A stretch of 64,000 nt of DNA, taken from Aldehydirespirator sp963662645 (GTDB taxonomy: Bacteria; Actinomycetota; Acidimicrobiia; Acidimicrobiales; Aldehydirespiratoraceae). The DNA lies in contig OY759762.1 of the NCBI GenBank assembly GCA_963662645.2, positions 2,976,001-3,040,000 on the forward strand, written 5' to 3'. The position numbers and the translations under genes are program-made. Positions 8,129 to 17,504 of this stretch are shown piece after piece. The notes beneath the pieces are model-generated. The model saw only the letters and a program-made list of their open reading frames with translations. It was not told the origin of the DNA and did not search any database. Position 1 is the stretch's first letter. Each line of letters opens with the position of its first letter.

Positions 8129-8581
8129 TTGGGGTGGGTGGTCGCGGTGGCTCGAAACGTGTTCGAGCGCAACGCTCTGAACGAGTCTGCGTTTCGGTTA
8201 GGCTCAGCGTCTGTGGCGAGTGCGTTCCAATACCAGTTGCGAGACTCGGCCAGCGAGCGTTCCACTCGGCGCCGGGAGCGGCTGCTGGGCCGGTTGAGGA
8301 ACGTGTGCACCCACATCATCGACCTGGATTTGGTCCAAGACGACGACGGCAAACTTGCGCTGCACATCCACCCGGCGTTCGAGACGCATTTCGGTACCCT
8401 CCACTACACCTGCATGCGTTGTGGCCTGCGAGTATCCCAGTACGCGACTCAAGTGCACATGCGTCATCTCGAACGGTCATACCAGCGCGACCCCAAAGGC
8501 ACACTGGATCGCCTCACCGAAGACCAGACGAAGGCCACCAAACTGATCGAGAAGCTCAACCGACTCGGCGGCGCCCCATAG
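8129..8581 (+). CDS. Hypothetical protein with a Cys pair, unknown function
   Basis: This protein of up to 150 residues lies 42 bases after the IS right end. I do not recognise a family. The middle is acidic (HIIDLDLVQDDDGKL), followed by a possible zinc-binding stretch, HYTCMRCGLRVSQ, and a helical C-terminus (TEDQTKATKLIEKLNRL). The exact start is unclear: GTG at 8129, GTG at 8147 and later GTGs all lie in frame. The IS may have removed its original promoter or 5' end. Codon use is like the neighbouring genes, so I consider it a real coding region. Confidence 0.5.
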   Translation: MGWVVAVARNVFERNALNESAFRLGSASVASAFQYQLRDSASERSTRRRERLLGRLRNVCTHIIDLDLVQDDDGKLALHIHPAFETHFGTLHYTCMRCGLRVSQYATQVHMRHLERSYQRDPKGTLDRLTEDQTKATKLIEKLNRLGGAP

Positions 8582-8587
8582 GCGATC

Positions 8588-8612
8588 CGAACCGCCCTAG
8601 CTTTCCCGGCGG
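8588..8612. repeat. Solitary sequence resembling the IS3 terminal repeat
   Basis: CGAACCGCCCTAGCTTTCC closely follows the left end of the IS at 6758 and has the same orientation, with differences scattered along it. It lies at the boundary between the hypothetical gene ending at 8581 and the eroded ISL3-like transposase. It may be the leftover end of a second, related insertion. Confidence 0.5.
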
Positions 8613-9240
8613 TTAGGCGAAGTCAGACGCAACAGAGAGGGTGCGGCCGAGCCGGTTGATCTCGGGGGGCCATGGCTTTGTCTTGGAGGGCGACTGGCCC
8701 CGCTTGGCGTCGACGATGCTGGTGGACCAGGCCTTGGCCCTGAACGGGCCCCGGCGCCCCATCAAGGTTTCGTCCAGGCCCAGCGAGACCACATCTGAGA
8801 CCCTGTTGGTGTCGGCGGCCTGCAGCGCGGAGCCCCCAGCGCCGTACCGACGCGTTCACCGGGTGCCAGCTGCATCCCAGCTCTGCGGCGACCTCCCCGA
8901 CAGGGCGCGCGCAGCCCGCCTAGCGCGTTGCCCAACGTCCCGCCCGCGTGGTCAGCTTCTCCCGCGGCGGCGCAATCTCGGGATCCTGCTTGGTGACCGT
9001 GCCCGCCCACAGCCCCGCCGCGGACACCGCCACCCGCTGCTTGTGCCACACCAGCCTCGCCAGCCTGCCGAACGCCGGGAGGTCCATCAACTCCACCTGA
9101 GGCTCGCCGTCAGACCACAACAGCCCGTCGCAGCCGCCGCAGCCCGGTCTCGGCGCACGGCGGCGGCCACGCCAAGCTTGTCGCCACATGTACAACCGTG
9201 CCGGGAACCGCAATGACTGCTCCTGCCCCTGCCCTGATGC
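8613..9240 (-). pseudogene. Eroded ISL3-family transposase fragment
   Basis: Read on the minus strand and allowing at least two frame changes, the region spells an ISL3-type transposase. It has a Cys pair (GCGGCDG), a DLPAFGRLARLVW segment, LTTRAGRWAT, the helix-turn-helix region VGEVAAELGCSWHPVN, and the catalytic-domain start SLGLDETLMGRRGPF, then KAWSTSIVDA. The sequence then departs from the family and ends at 8613, so the C-terminal two thirds are missing. No terminal repeats are visible. It is a dead remnant. Confidence 0.7.
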
Positions 9241-9339
9241 TTCGATGTCACTCTGACGCCATAGATTGGCCGCCTCAGGTGGATGCGGAGGGGATCCCGT
9301 CGGCCAGATCCTCAGGGACAGCAGGGAAGGAGGCACAAG

Positions 9340-11234
9340 GTGCGCTTGAGGTCGTTCCAGGTGAAGAAGTTCCGTAACGTCGTTGACTCGGGCGAGATCG
9401 CGGTTGAGGAGCAGGTGACCTGTCTCGTCGGGAAGAACGAAGCGGGGAAGTCGGCCCTGCTTGAAGCGCTGTACCTCCTCAACCCGGCCTACGACGACAC
9501 GTTCAATGTCGATGAGCAGTACCCGCGGTGGCTCGCCGTGGAGGACCGGCGCAAGGGGACCTCAACGGCGTATCCCCCATTGCCGTCAGGCTTGAACTTG
9601 AGGACCACGAGCGAGACGAGGTTGTCGAGACTCTCGGCAGGGGGGTCCTGACCAGCCGTGACGTGAAGGTCTCGAAGCGCTATGGCGGCGGACTGAACTG
9701 GACCGTCGAATGGTCCGAGGAGCCCGCTGTCAAGAACCTGTTGAGTGAGTTTCCGACATCGGTGGCAGGCGCCGTCAAGGATCAGACCACGCTGGATGGC
9801 CTCAGAGAGGCTCTGGCGTCCTGTGCTGCTGCTGAGGACGGCTCGGGACCGAGCGCCGACGACCTTGCCGCGGCGAACGCGGTTATCCGCGATAGGGGAC
9901 TCCACGGTACCGGCGTGCAGGACCGGCTGATGGGCATCCTCGAGCCTCATCTGCCGAAGTTCTTCCGTTTCACCGAGTACTCGACGCTGCCGGGCCGGAT
10001 CGACTTCGACGAACTGGCTTCGGGGCAGCAGGAGGGGCCGGGGCAAACCGGCCTTCAGGCCGCACGGGCGCTGCTGCAACTCGCGGGCACGCAACTCGAC
10101 CAACTACAGAACGACGACTACGAGCTACGGCGCGGAGAACTCGATGCGGTACAGATCGACTTGACCAACCAGGTCTTCGAGTACTGGAAGCAGAACCCCG
10201 ACCTCCAAGTGGTCATCGACGTCGACAAGGAGACCGTCCCACAGCCGCACGGTCAGACTGCCGTCGCGCGCTTCCTGGACATCCGGCTATCCGACCGGCG
10301 AACCGGCTACTCCAACAACTTCTCCCAGCGCTCGTCGGGGTTCCAGTGGTTCTTCTCCTTCTTGGCGGCGTTCAGCGAGTTCAACCGCCAAGACGCTCCC
10401 GTCGTGTTGCTTGATGAGCCGGCCCTGACGCTTCATGGCCGAGCGCAAGCGGACTTCCTGCGGTTCATCAACCAGCGCCTCGCGCCAGACTCGCCAGTGC
10501 TGTACACCACCCACTCACCGTTCATGGTGGAAGCAGGCCGTCTAGAGCGCGTGAGGATCGTCGAGGATCCGGGCCCGCCCACCGGCGCGACCGCGACCAG
10601 CGAGGTGCTGGTTGCCGATGCTGACAGCCTCTTCCCGCTTCAAGCAGCGCTCGGCTACGACATCGCGCAGAGCCTCTTCATCGGGCCGAACAACCTGGTC
10701 GTTGAGGGAACCTCCGACTTCATCTATCTCACGATCATGAGCCAACTATGCGCAGCAACGGGCCGGTCGCGGCTCGATGACCGCTGGAGGGTCCTGCCAG
10801 CAGGCGGAGCGACCAACATTCCGACCTTCGTCAGTCTCATCGGCCCACACCTCGACATCACCGTGCTGGCTGATGCTGGCACCAGGGGCATGCAGCGAGT
10901 GACGGGCATGGTCGACCAGGGGCTGCTCGCCGGCCACCGACTGATCCTCGCGAGCGCTGCCACCGCCTCAAGCAACGCAGATATCGAGGACCTGTTCAGT
11001 GAAGGCGACTACCTGAAACTCTTCAACAAGACGTTCAACACGTCGCTGAAAGTGAACGACCTCCCTCCGGGTGACCGGATCGTCAAACGGCTCGAGAAGC
11101 AGCACGGAGAGTTCGTGCATGGCGAGGTCGCAGAGACACTTCTGCGGAGCCACTCCGACACGGCGTTCACCGACATGACCCTTGATCGATTTTCGATGCT
11201 TATAGGTGCACTCAACGCAACTATGGGCACGTAG
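9340..11234 (+). pseudogene. OLD-family ATP-dependent endonuclease (ATPase plus TOPRIM), one-base frameshift
   Basis: OLD-family nucleases, which include the Gabija GajA subunit, couple an ABC-type ATPase to a TOPRIM nuclease. The GTG at 9340 follows GGGAAGGAGG. Walker A is GKNEAGKS (about 31-38), Walker B is VVLLDEPALT (about 355-364), and the TOPRIM domain begins NNLVVEGTSDF with a later acidic motif, TVLADAG. At about 9560 the frame changes: the upstream frame ends ...LAVEDRRKG and the downstream frame resumes GDLNGVSPIAVRLE. One extra G in the GGGG run would restore a continuous protein of about 631 residues. Either the gene is inactivated, a slippage event occurs, or the assembly has an error in the G run. 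No UvrD-like GajB partner follows. Confidence 0.8.
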
Positions 11235-11271
11235 CCTACCGGGTATGCCCTGACCTCGGAAGCTCTATGAG

Positions 11272-11481
11272 TTGTTCGACGACGGTCTAGTGCCGGTGGT
11301 CGCGACGATCGAAGCGATGCAGCATGTGAACAGGACGCGGAAAAAGGTGCTACCTTCGAGCGAGCCGCGACCGATGCCACGCCTCATCGACGTCATCGCG
11401 ATGCTCGCTCGCGCGAGAGAATACGTCAACAGCCTGCCTCGGCCTGGCAACGACGGCCAGCTTTGTGACTGCCGGGTGTAA
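11272..11481 (+). CDS. Possible small protein between the OLD gene and the next gene
   Basis: This is a 69-residue frame starting at TTG, with acceptable codon use (VPVVATIEAMQHVNRTRKK, then RLIDVIAMLARAREYVNSL). It has no recognisable family and no ribosome site I would defend. It fills most of the gap between 11234 and 11494 in the same orientation as both neighbours. It may be non-coding. Confidence 0.3.
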   Translation: MFDDGLVPVVATIEAMQHVNRTRKKVLPSSEPRPMPRLIDVIAMLARAREYVNSLPRPGNDGQLCDCRV

Positions 11482-11493
11482 GCTGTCAAGCTG

Positions 11494-12276
11494 ATGAACG
11501 AGATCTCCTTCGAGAACCTTGCCGGTCGACTGACGCCGGAGGCACTCGCCCTGTTTCGAGAGATGGCGGCTGCTCACATCGAGGGCACGGGCGATCGGAT
11601 GTTCATTCGCGCTGACACCATGGGTGGCACCCACATGATCTTCACAGGCGAGGGTCCCCATCGGCAGTTCAGCGGATTCGACGGAGGTGCAGTAGAAGAC
11701 CTGGTAGGCTGGAGCCTTCTTCGTGTCGGCTTCAGCGGCAGGTCTACGAACTACAGAATTACAGGCGAGGCGCAGCGGTTCTATCGCTGGCTGATGCAGA
11801 GCGAAGGGTCTGCAGTTGAGCAAGTGGAAGAAGAGGTCCGTCGCGTGATCACTGGCTCAAAATATGCCAGCAGGCATCAAGGCGCGGCGCACCACTTGTC
11901 CGAGGCCTTCGAGTTGTTGTGGGGTGGCCGGACAGACGACCAAGTCGTATCGGAGATCGGTGACCATCTGCGTAAGGCGCTAATGGACGCGACCACCGAT
12001 GTGGTGGAGTCCACTTCAGCAGGTGAACAGGAGAAACCGATACAACGTCTACAGAACCATATCGCGGGACTTGACTTGCCCTCACGTGAAGCCGATGTTA
12101 TATCTCAGATCGTTGAACTAGCTCGGGTTGTGCTGCGTCTCGATCAACGGCTAGATCACATCCGTGACGAGATGGACTCGGGAAAGCCCGGAACGTCGTG
12201 GGACGAGATCCGACGCGCCTCATTCACCACAGCCTTCGTGTGCTACGAACTCGACCGGCTGCAAGATCGACCTTGA
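11494..12276 (+). CDS. Unrecognised protein co-directional with the OLD nuclease
   Basis: This 260-residue protein starts at ATG. An N-terminal region of about 100 residues contains a strand-rich part (MIFTGEGPHRQFSGFDGG) and looks like a small winged-helix or sensor module. The rest is helical, with YASRHQGAAHHLSEAFELLW followed by a predicted helix (EIGDHLRKALMDATTD). Similar helical segments occur in uncharacterised proteins near restriction loci, in my recollection. It faces the hsdS gene convergently, with their ends 47 bases apart. No enzyme motif is visible, and I assign no function. Confidence 0.6.
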   Translation: MNEISFENLAGRLTPEALALFREMAAAHIEGTGDRMFIRADTMGGTHMIFTGEGPHRQFSGFDGGAVEDLVGWSLLRVGFSGRSTNYRITGEAQRFYRWLMQSEGSAVEQVEEEVRRVITGSKYASRHQGAAHHLSEAFELLWGGRTDDQVVSEIGDHLRKALMDATTDVVESTSAGEQEKPIQRLQNHIAGLDLPSREADVISQIVELARVVLRLDQRLDHIRDEMDSGKPGTSWDEIRRASFTTAFVCYELDRLQDRP

Positions 12277-12323
12277 CGCCTGCGGATCACAGAAGCACAA
12301 ACGAGTCTTCCTTGTCACGAGAC

Positions 12324-13487
12324 TCATTCTGCCACGGGTCGTACCGGTGTCTCACCGGTAACGACAGCAGCGATTAAAGCCTGGCGTCGCTCTTGGAGAA
12401 GGTTGATCTGCTCTTCGAGGATGCTGCAAGCGCGTGATCGACGCGAGGCAGCGAGGTCGAGCGTGCGGCCAAGTGTCAGTTGCACCGTACTGTCGGGGAC
12501 TGGTACTCGGATTTCAAGGATCTGTGAGATATTCACACGACTGAAGGTTGATCTGATCTTCTGTACTTCCAGTTGATCTAAGCCAACGCTATTGAGCACA
12601 TACATCAGAAAGAGTTGATCCATATTCTCCGACGTCATGAGGCAAACATCCTGACCCATACAAAAGGGAACATCGGTATCCACATAGGACGCGATCCCAA
12701 TGGATGCGTTCCGACTATAGATGAGATCTCCCTTCTTTGGTCGTCTGGTACCAGGAGCAAGATCGCGGAAATCAGATTCGTCAACGAACCTATGTGCTCG
12801 ACCAAGATCGAGTCGTCCCGGCATAGTATCGCCGGGACTGATGACAGGATAACCATCCTCAACGTAGGTAGGCGTGCGGTGCTTACAGTCGATCACTCGC
12901 CAATAGCGCTTCAAGGGCAGAATTGCACATCTGAGAGAACTAAGGAGGTTGCGGACCCATGCCTCCCAGCGCTCATCGAGGAGTTCGATGAGGCGGCGCT
13001 TCTTGGAGATGAGGGCATCGAGGCGAGCGACTTCGGTGTCGAGGTAGTCAGCGATTGTTCGCTGTTCTGCTTGTGATGGGATCCACGGTCTATACTCGCT
13101 GATCTTCTCCCAACTAGTTCTAGGCATTCGTGTTCCGTCTGATGTTGCAGAGGCCCATTCCACGAAGGGAACGGTAGACATCATGTACCCGAGCCATCGA
13201 GAGTCGAGGGTTGCCGCGGGTCGTATGCACATCAACTCGGTTGAAGCCAAGACAGGTCGATCTACTAGCCAGGACTTAGCAAGGTATGGCCGGAGTTTGC
13301 CAAATAGAACATCGCCAGGTTCAGCAGTCGCCATTCCACTGGATGCAGGCGTCAAGACTGGCAACTCGACGCCTTCCCTGAGCTTGCCGGTCCAACTCTC
13401 GACGTGCTCAAGCGCAACGTACGGACGCTGATGGCCGGAGGAGCAAGTGCTCCGCAGCCTTGCCAGGCGCTTTAGGCGGACAGTCAC
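12324..13487 (-). CDS. hsdS: Type I restriction-modification specificity subunit S
   Basis: The S subunit chooses the bipartite DNA target of the HsdM/HsdR complex. The 387 residues show two target-recognition domains (about 10-135 and 190-330). A central conserved helix (SQAEQRTIADYLDTEVARLD, about 137-156) and a similar C-terminal helix (LLQERRQALIAAVVTGE) set the spacing between half sites. Its ATG overlaps the hsdM stop by four bases. The codon use in the TRDs is less GC-biased than in hsdM, as expected for exchanged recognition domains. It appears complete. Confidence 0.93.
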   Translation of the reverse strand: MTVRLKRLARLRSTCSSGHQRPYVALEHVESWTGKLREGVELPVLTPASSGMATAEPGDVLFGKLRPYLAKSWLVDRPVLASTELMCIRPAATLDSRWLGYMMSTVPFVEWASATSDGTRMPRTSWEKISEYRPWIPSQAEQRTIADYLDTEVARLDALISKKRRLIELLDERWEAWVRNLLSSLRCAILPLKRYWRVIDCKHRTPTYVEDGYPVISPGDTMPGRLDLGRAHRFVDESDFRDLAPGTRRPKKGDLIYSRNASIGIASYVDTDVPFCMGQDVCLMTSENMDQLFLMYVLNSVGLDQLEVQKIRSTFSRVNISQILEIRVPVPDSTVQLTLGRTLDLAASRRSRACSILEEQINLLQERRQALIAAVVTGETPVRPVAE

Positions 13488-15502
13488 TCGGTTACCTCAA
13501 GTAGGAGGCTCTGGATCTCGGCTTCTAGGGCTTTGATCTCGGCGTCGATTTCTTGGAGGGGGCGGGGTGGGGTGTAGGTGTAGAAGTGGCGGGTTAGGGG
13601 GATTTCGTAGCCGATCTTGGTCTTGGTGGGGTCGTGCCAGGCGTCGGGGACATAGGGGTGGACTTCGGTTTCGAGGTAGTCGTCGATGGCGGTGCGGTAC
13701 TCGATGGTTTCGAAGCGGGCGGTCGGGTCGGGCTCGTAGGCGACGGCCACCTCGGGCAGGGGGACGTTCTCGTGGTCGCGTAGGTCGGGGTCGGGTTTGG
13801 GGTTGCCTGCCCGGTCGGTGATGACGGGGGCCTCGGGGTCTCGCACCGCCAGCGCGTCGGTCACGGCCTTGACGAGGGCGGCGGGCGTGCCGGCGTCCGC
13901 GGATGCGAGGGCTTCCTGGGCGGCTGCCTTGGCTGGCTTCTCGGTGGCGTACTGGGTGCCCCGGCGGCTCCTGAGTGCTCCGAGCAGGGCGTCGCTCTTC
14001 ACCATGTCGAGCTTGGCGACCTTCTTGTCGGACTCCACGGCGGCGAGGGTGTCGTCGGTGATCTCCCAGCGCAGCTGCAGGGGGCGCTCCACGGTGATGC
14101 GCAGGAACCCGAACGACTCGTTGGGGAAGATCTTGACCCGGGGACCCTCCTCGAAGGCTCCGTAGAGGCGGGTGATGTCGTCGATCTGCTCGGCGGAGAC
14201 CTCCTTGCGCTTCTGGCCGAGGCTCTTGCGCATCTTGGTGAAGCTGTCGCGGGCGTCGATGAGCTGCACCCTGCCCCGGCGGTGGGGCGCCTTGCGGTTG
14301 GTGACCACCCAGAAGTAGGTGGAGATGCCGGTGTTGTAGAACAGCTGGTCGGGCAGCGCGACGACCGCTTCGAGCATGTCGCTCTCGATGATCCAGCGGC
14401 GGATCTCCGACTCGCCCGAGCCGGCCGCGCCGGTGAACAGCGGCGACGCGTTGAACACGATCGCCAGCCGGGCGCCGCCCTCGTCGGGGCGCTTCATCTT
14501 CGAGATCATGTGCTGCAGGAACAGGAAGCTGCCGTCGTTGATGCGGGGCAGCCCGGCCCCGAAACGGCCCGCGAAGCCCTGGGCGGCGTGCTCGTCGCGG
14601 ACCGTGTCGGCCACCATCTTCCACTCCACCCCGAACGGCGGGTTGGCCAGCAGGTAGTCGAAGCGCTGCCCCTGGTGCTGGTCGTCGTCGAAGCTGTTGC
14701 CGAAGCGGATCTTGTCGGCGTCGGCGCCCTTGATCAGCATGTCGGCGCGGCAGGTGGCGTACGTCTCGGCGTTCACCTCCTGGCCGAACACCCGCAGTTC
14801 GGCCTGCGGGTTGAGCTCGCGCAGATAGTCCTCGGCCACCGACAGCATCCCGCCGGTGCCGCACGCCGGATCGAGCAGCGTCTTCACCACGCCCGGCCGG
14901 GTCAGCAGCTCATCGTCGTCGGCGAACAGCAGGTTCACCATCAGCCGGATCACCTCGCGGGGCGTGAAATGCTCGCCCGCGGTCTCGTTCGACAGCTCCG
15001 AGAACCTGCGGATCAGCTCCTCGTACAGGTATCCCATCTCCAGGTTCGACACCGCGGCCGGGCTCAGGTCGATCTCCGCGAACTTCGACACCACCAGATA
15101 CAGCAGGTTGTGGTCGTCGAGGCGGTCGATCTGCACGTCGAAGTTGAACTTGTCGACGATGTCGCGGGCCGACTCCGAGAATCCCGCGATGTAGTTGCGC
15201 AGGTTGCCGGCCACGTTGTCGGGATCGCCCAGCAGCGTGGCGAACGTGTGCTTGGACATGTTCACGAACGGCTGGCCGGCCACCTGCTGCAGCAGCGGCT
15301 CGCGGTTGCGCAGCGTCTCGGGCAGGTCCGCCATGGTCTCCAGCACCTCGGCCTTGGTCGGCTCCAGCACGCAGTCCAGCCGGCGCAGCACCGTCAGCGG
15401 CAGGATCACCCGCCCGTACTCCGACTGCTTGTACACCCCCCGCAGCAGGTCCGCGACCGACCATATGAACCCTGCGTGGTTCTTGATTGCCACGCCGCTC
15501 AT
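13484..15502 (-). CDS. hsdM: Type I restriction-modification DNA methyltransferase M subunit
   Basis: This 672-residue N6-adenine methyltransferase has an N-terminal helical domain (ADLLRGVYKQSEYGRVILP), the AdoMet-binding motif I (LDPACGTGGML, about 212-222) and the catalytic NPPFG (about 287-291). The C-terminal 120 residues include a helical tail (EIDAEIKALEAEIQSLLLEV) that contacts HsdS in this family. It is the first gene of the hsdM-hsdS operon. The ATG at 15502 gives the expected N-terminus. All key motifs are present, so methylation is likely to be active whatever the state of hsdR. Confidence 0.95.
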   Translation of the reverse strand: MSGVAIKNHAGFIWSVADLLRGVYKQSEYGRVILPLTVLRRLDCVLEPTKAEVLETMADLPETLRNREPLLQQVAGQPFVNMSKHTFATLLGDPDNVAGNLRNYIAGFSESARDIVDKFNFDVQIDRLDDHNLLYLVVSKFAEIDLSPAAVSNLEMGYLYEELIRRFSELSNETAGEHFTPREVIRLMVNLLFADDDELLTRPGVVKTLLDPACGTGGMLSVAEDYLRELNPQAELRVFGQEVNAETYATCRADMLIKGADADKIRFGNSFDDDQHQGQRFDYLLANPPFGVEWKMVADTVRDEHAAQGFAGRFGAGLPRINDGSFLFLQHMISKMKRPDEGGARLAIVFNASPLFTGAAGSGESEIRRWIIESDMLEAVVALPDQLFYNTGISTYFWVVTNRKAPHRRGRVQLIDARDSFTKMRKSLGQKRKEVSAEQIDDITRLYGAFEEGPRVKIFPNESFGFLRITVERPLQLRWEITDDTLAAVESDKKVAKLDMVKSDALLGALRSRRGTQYATEKPAKAAAQEALASADAGTPAALVKAVTDALAVRDPEAPVITDRAGNPKPDPDLRDHENVPLPEVAVAYEPDPTARFETIEYRTAIDDYLETEVHPYVPDAWHDPTKTKIGYEIPLTRHFYTYTPPRPLQEIDAEIKALEAEIQSLLLEVTE

Positions 15503-15641
15503 GACGCGTCCGCTGGGGTCGTCGCTTCAACAGGGCAGTCCAGCCGACGGACCGGCTGTAGGAGGTCTTTTCCCCCCGCCGGCACCGTTCCCGCTGTCAT
15601 CGATGGCTCGCTCACGGCGCGCAGAGACTAGTCAACGCTGA

Positions 15642-17504
15642 TTACTGGAACGACACGAACACGATCTCGGGCGACAGCTCCAGTACCTGTTCTGGAGTAG
15701 CCATCGGGCTGTCCTCGTCGTAGAAGTTCTTCCACCCCCAGTGGAAGCGGTCGGCATCGGGCTCGCCGGTCAAGGTGTTCCAGGTGTTGTACTTGGCGCC
15801 CAGGGAACCCTGGCCGTCCATGTGGATCAGCACGGCCAGCTCCGGGGGTGTCTCGATCAGTTCGCGGTTGGTGATCATTGAGAACCGGAACTGGTGAACA
15901 ATCAGGAGCTTCTGGGGAAGGGCCTCTTCTCTGACGATCCCGGCCAGCCAGTCCACAACCTGGTTGATCTCCGCCGCGTCCACGGTGCCGACCTGCCTCA
16001 AGTGGACCTCGTGCGGCTTGAGCCTCCACTCCGGATCGAGCGCGAGCCCGACGTGGGGCAGGCGCAAGAACTCCTCGTAGTGCTTGGCCTGCGAAAGGAA
16101 GTCCGACCGTCCCGGCTGAAGGTCCAATACCACGTACACGCCGTTGGCTGCTGCCGTCTCGATCCAGGGCCTGATCGCTTCGTGATCGGTCACGCTCGAG
16201 TAGTCCCCGTCAGCGCCGGCGGAGGCGGAGGCGACGGTGGCGATGATCTCAAAGGCGGGCAGAACCGCTGATCCGTCGGCCCCGTAGCCCTCGGCTATGG
16301 ATCGAAGGCGCTCCACTGCTTCCTCGGGACCCTGCTCGCCCAGCACGCCGAGCCCCGCGGTCGACGGATGGCCGTATGCAGCCACCAGGCGTCTACCCGG
16401 GTGCTCGTCACCCGGCTCGAACAGGAGCAGGCCGCCACCAGGCAACTCTTCGCCGCGGCGGATCACTTCCAGTTGCCAGGCTGTGTCCCTACCGAGATCC
16501 GAGAGCACTTCTACCTCGGAAGCAGCCGATATCGCCTCACGGGCCGATCGCTGCAAGGCTCTCAGATCGTCGGCGGCGGCCACCACCCCCACTCCGACTT
16601 GATGGGCAACGGCGGCCAGCGGTGCCGCGTCCTCGGCGTCATCGACAATCCACACACGGTCATATGGCAACCCCTCGCCAACCTCCGCGCGCTCGGCCCC
16701 GTCCTGCTCGGCCCCGTCCTGCTCGGCCTCCACATGCTGGGCCTCCACGCGCGCGGCCTCGTCCTGCTCGGCCTTCACATGCTCGACCTCGAAATCAGCC
16801 AGAGCAAGGCGTGAGAACTGCTCGTCGATTCCAGCCGCCACCACACGTCGTGGCTCCAAGCGCCTCAGTTCCTCAAGCAACGCGACGCTCAAGTCCAAGT
16901 GAGACTCCGCCAACAACAGTGGGCCTTCGATGTCTTGATACGTCAGAGCGCGAATCGCGGCAAGGTTGTCGGCGACAGCCAGGCCCACCTCGTGGGCGCA
17001 GCCAAAGGCAGCCTTCGAGACCTGGATGCTGACCGACGCCGGTGAAGTGTCAGTGATCCCGAGATCGTCGGCTATGCGAGGCGAACAGTCTCGTGCCGAA
17101 GCTTCCGAAACGACAGCCTTGATCGGTGGTGGTTCCGAGGTGGACGGAATGGCTGACAAACCCGAATCTGTCACCGGGTCGACCGCGGTCTCCACAGTCG
17201 CCGGCCGCGCCGCCGGAGTGGACGGGGGAGGTGACGAACCCGAATCTGGCGCCGGGTCGACTGCGGTCTCTTCAGCCGCCGCCAACCCGGCTTCCGGAAG
17301 GGGGCCGGCTTCTGCTGCCGTGGAAGCCTCAGCGCCAGTCGAGGCAGTGCCGGGCTCGAGGGCCCCTGCGAGCTCCCCAGTGAAGTGCGGTCCGGCCTCG
17401 CCGGGAACGGCGTCGGTCGCGCATGAGGAGGTCAGGAAGAAGAGCGCTGCGCAAACGCCGATGCCGGCGGCAAGGCGATGGGGGCGGTGAGGCCACGTCG
17501 ACAT
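15642..17504 (-). CDS. Secreted lipoprotein with a TIM-barrel-like C-terminal domain
   Basis: This 620-residue protein has a signal sequence ending LFFLTSSC, a plausible lipobox. A Ser/Pro/Ala/Glu-rich linker follows (about 35-130), then a domain resembling cell-wall-binding repeat proteins (IADDLGIT... to GVGVVAAADDLRAL, about 140-320). This domain is interrupted by an acidic Glu/Gln/Asp-rich repeat (AEQDGAEQDGAE). The C-terminal 230 residues look like a (beta/alpha)8-type domain (GVYVVLDLQPGRSDF, LALDPEWRLKPHEV, LLIVHQF). It is probably anchored at the cell surface. I cannot name a substrate. Confidence 0.65.
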   Translation of the reverse strand: MSTWPHRPHRLAAGIGVCAALFFLTSSCATDAVPGEAGPHFTGELAGALEPGTASTGAEASTAAEAGPLPEAGLAAAEETAVDPAPDSGSSPPPSTPAARPATVETAVDPVTDSGLSAIPSTSEPPPIKAVVSEASARDCSPRIADDLGITDTSPASVSIQVSKAAFGCAHEVGLAVADNLAAIRALTYQDIEGPLLLAESHLDLSVALLEELRRLEPRRVVAAGIDEQFSRLALADFEVEHVKAEQDEAARVEAQHVEAEQDGAEQDGAERAEVGEGLPYDRVWIVDDAEDAAPLAAVAHQVGVGVVAAADDLRALQRSAREAISAASEVEVLSDLGRDTAWQLEVIRRGEELPGGGLLLFEPGDEHPGRRLVAAYGHPSTAGLGVLGEQGPEEAVERLRSIAEGYGADGSAVLPAFEIIATVASASAGADGDYSSVTDHEAIRPWIETAAANGVYVVLDLQPGRSDFLSQAKHYEEFLRLPHVGLALDPEWRLKPHEVHLRQVGTVDAAEINQVVDWLAGIVREEALPQKLLIVHQFRFSMITNRELIETPPELAVLIHMDGQGSLGAKYNTWNTLTGEPDADRFHWGWKNFYDEDSPMATPEQVLELSPEIVFVSFQ

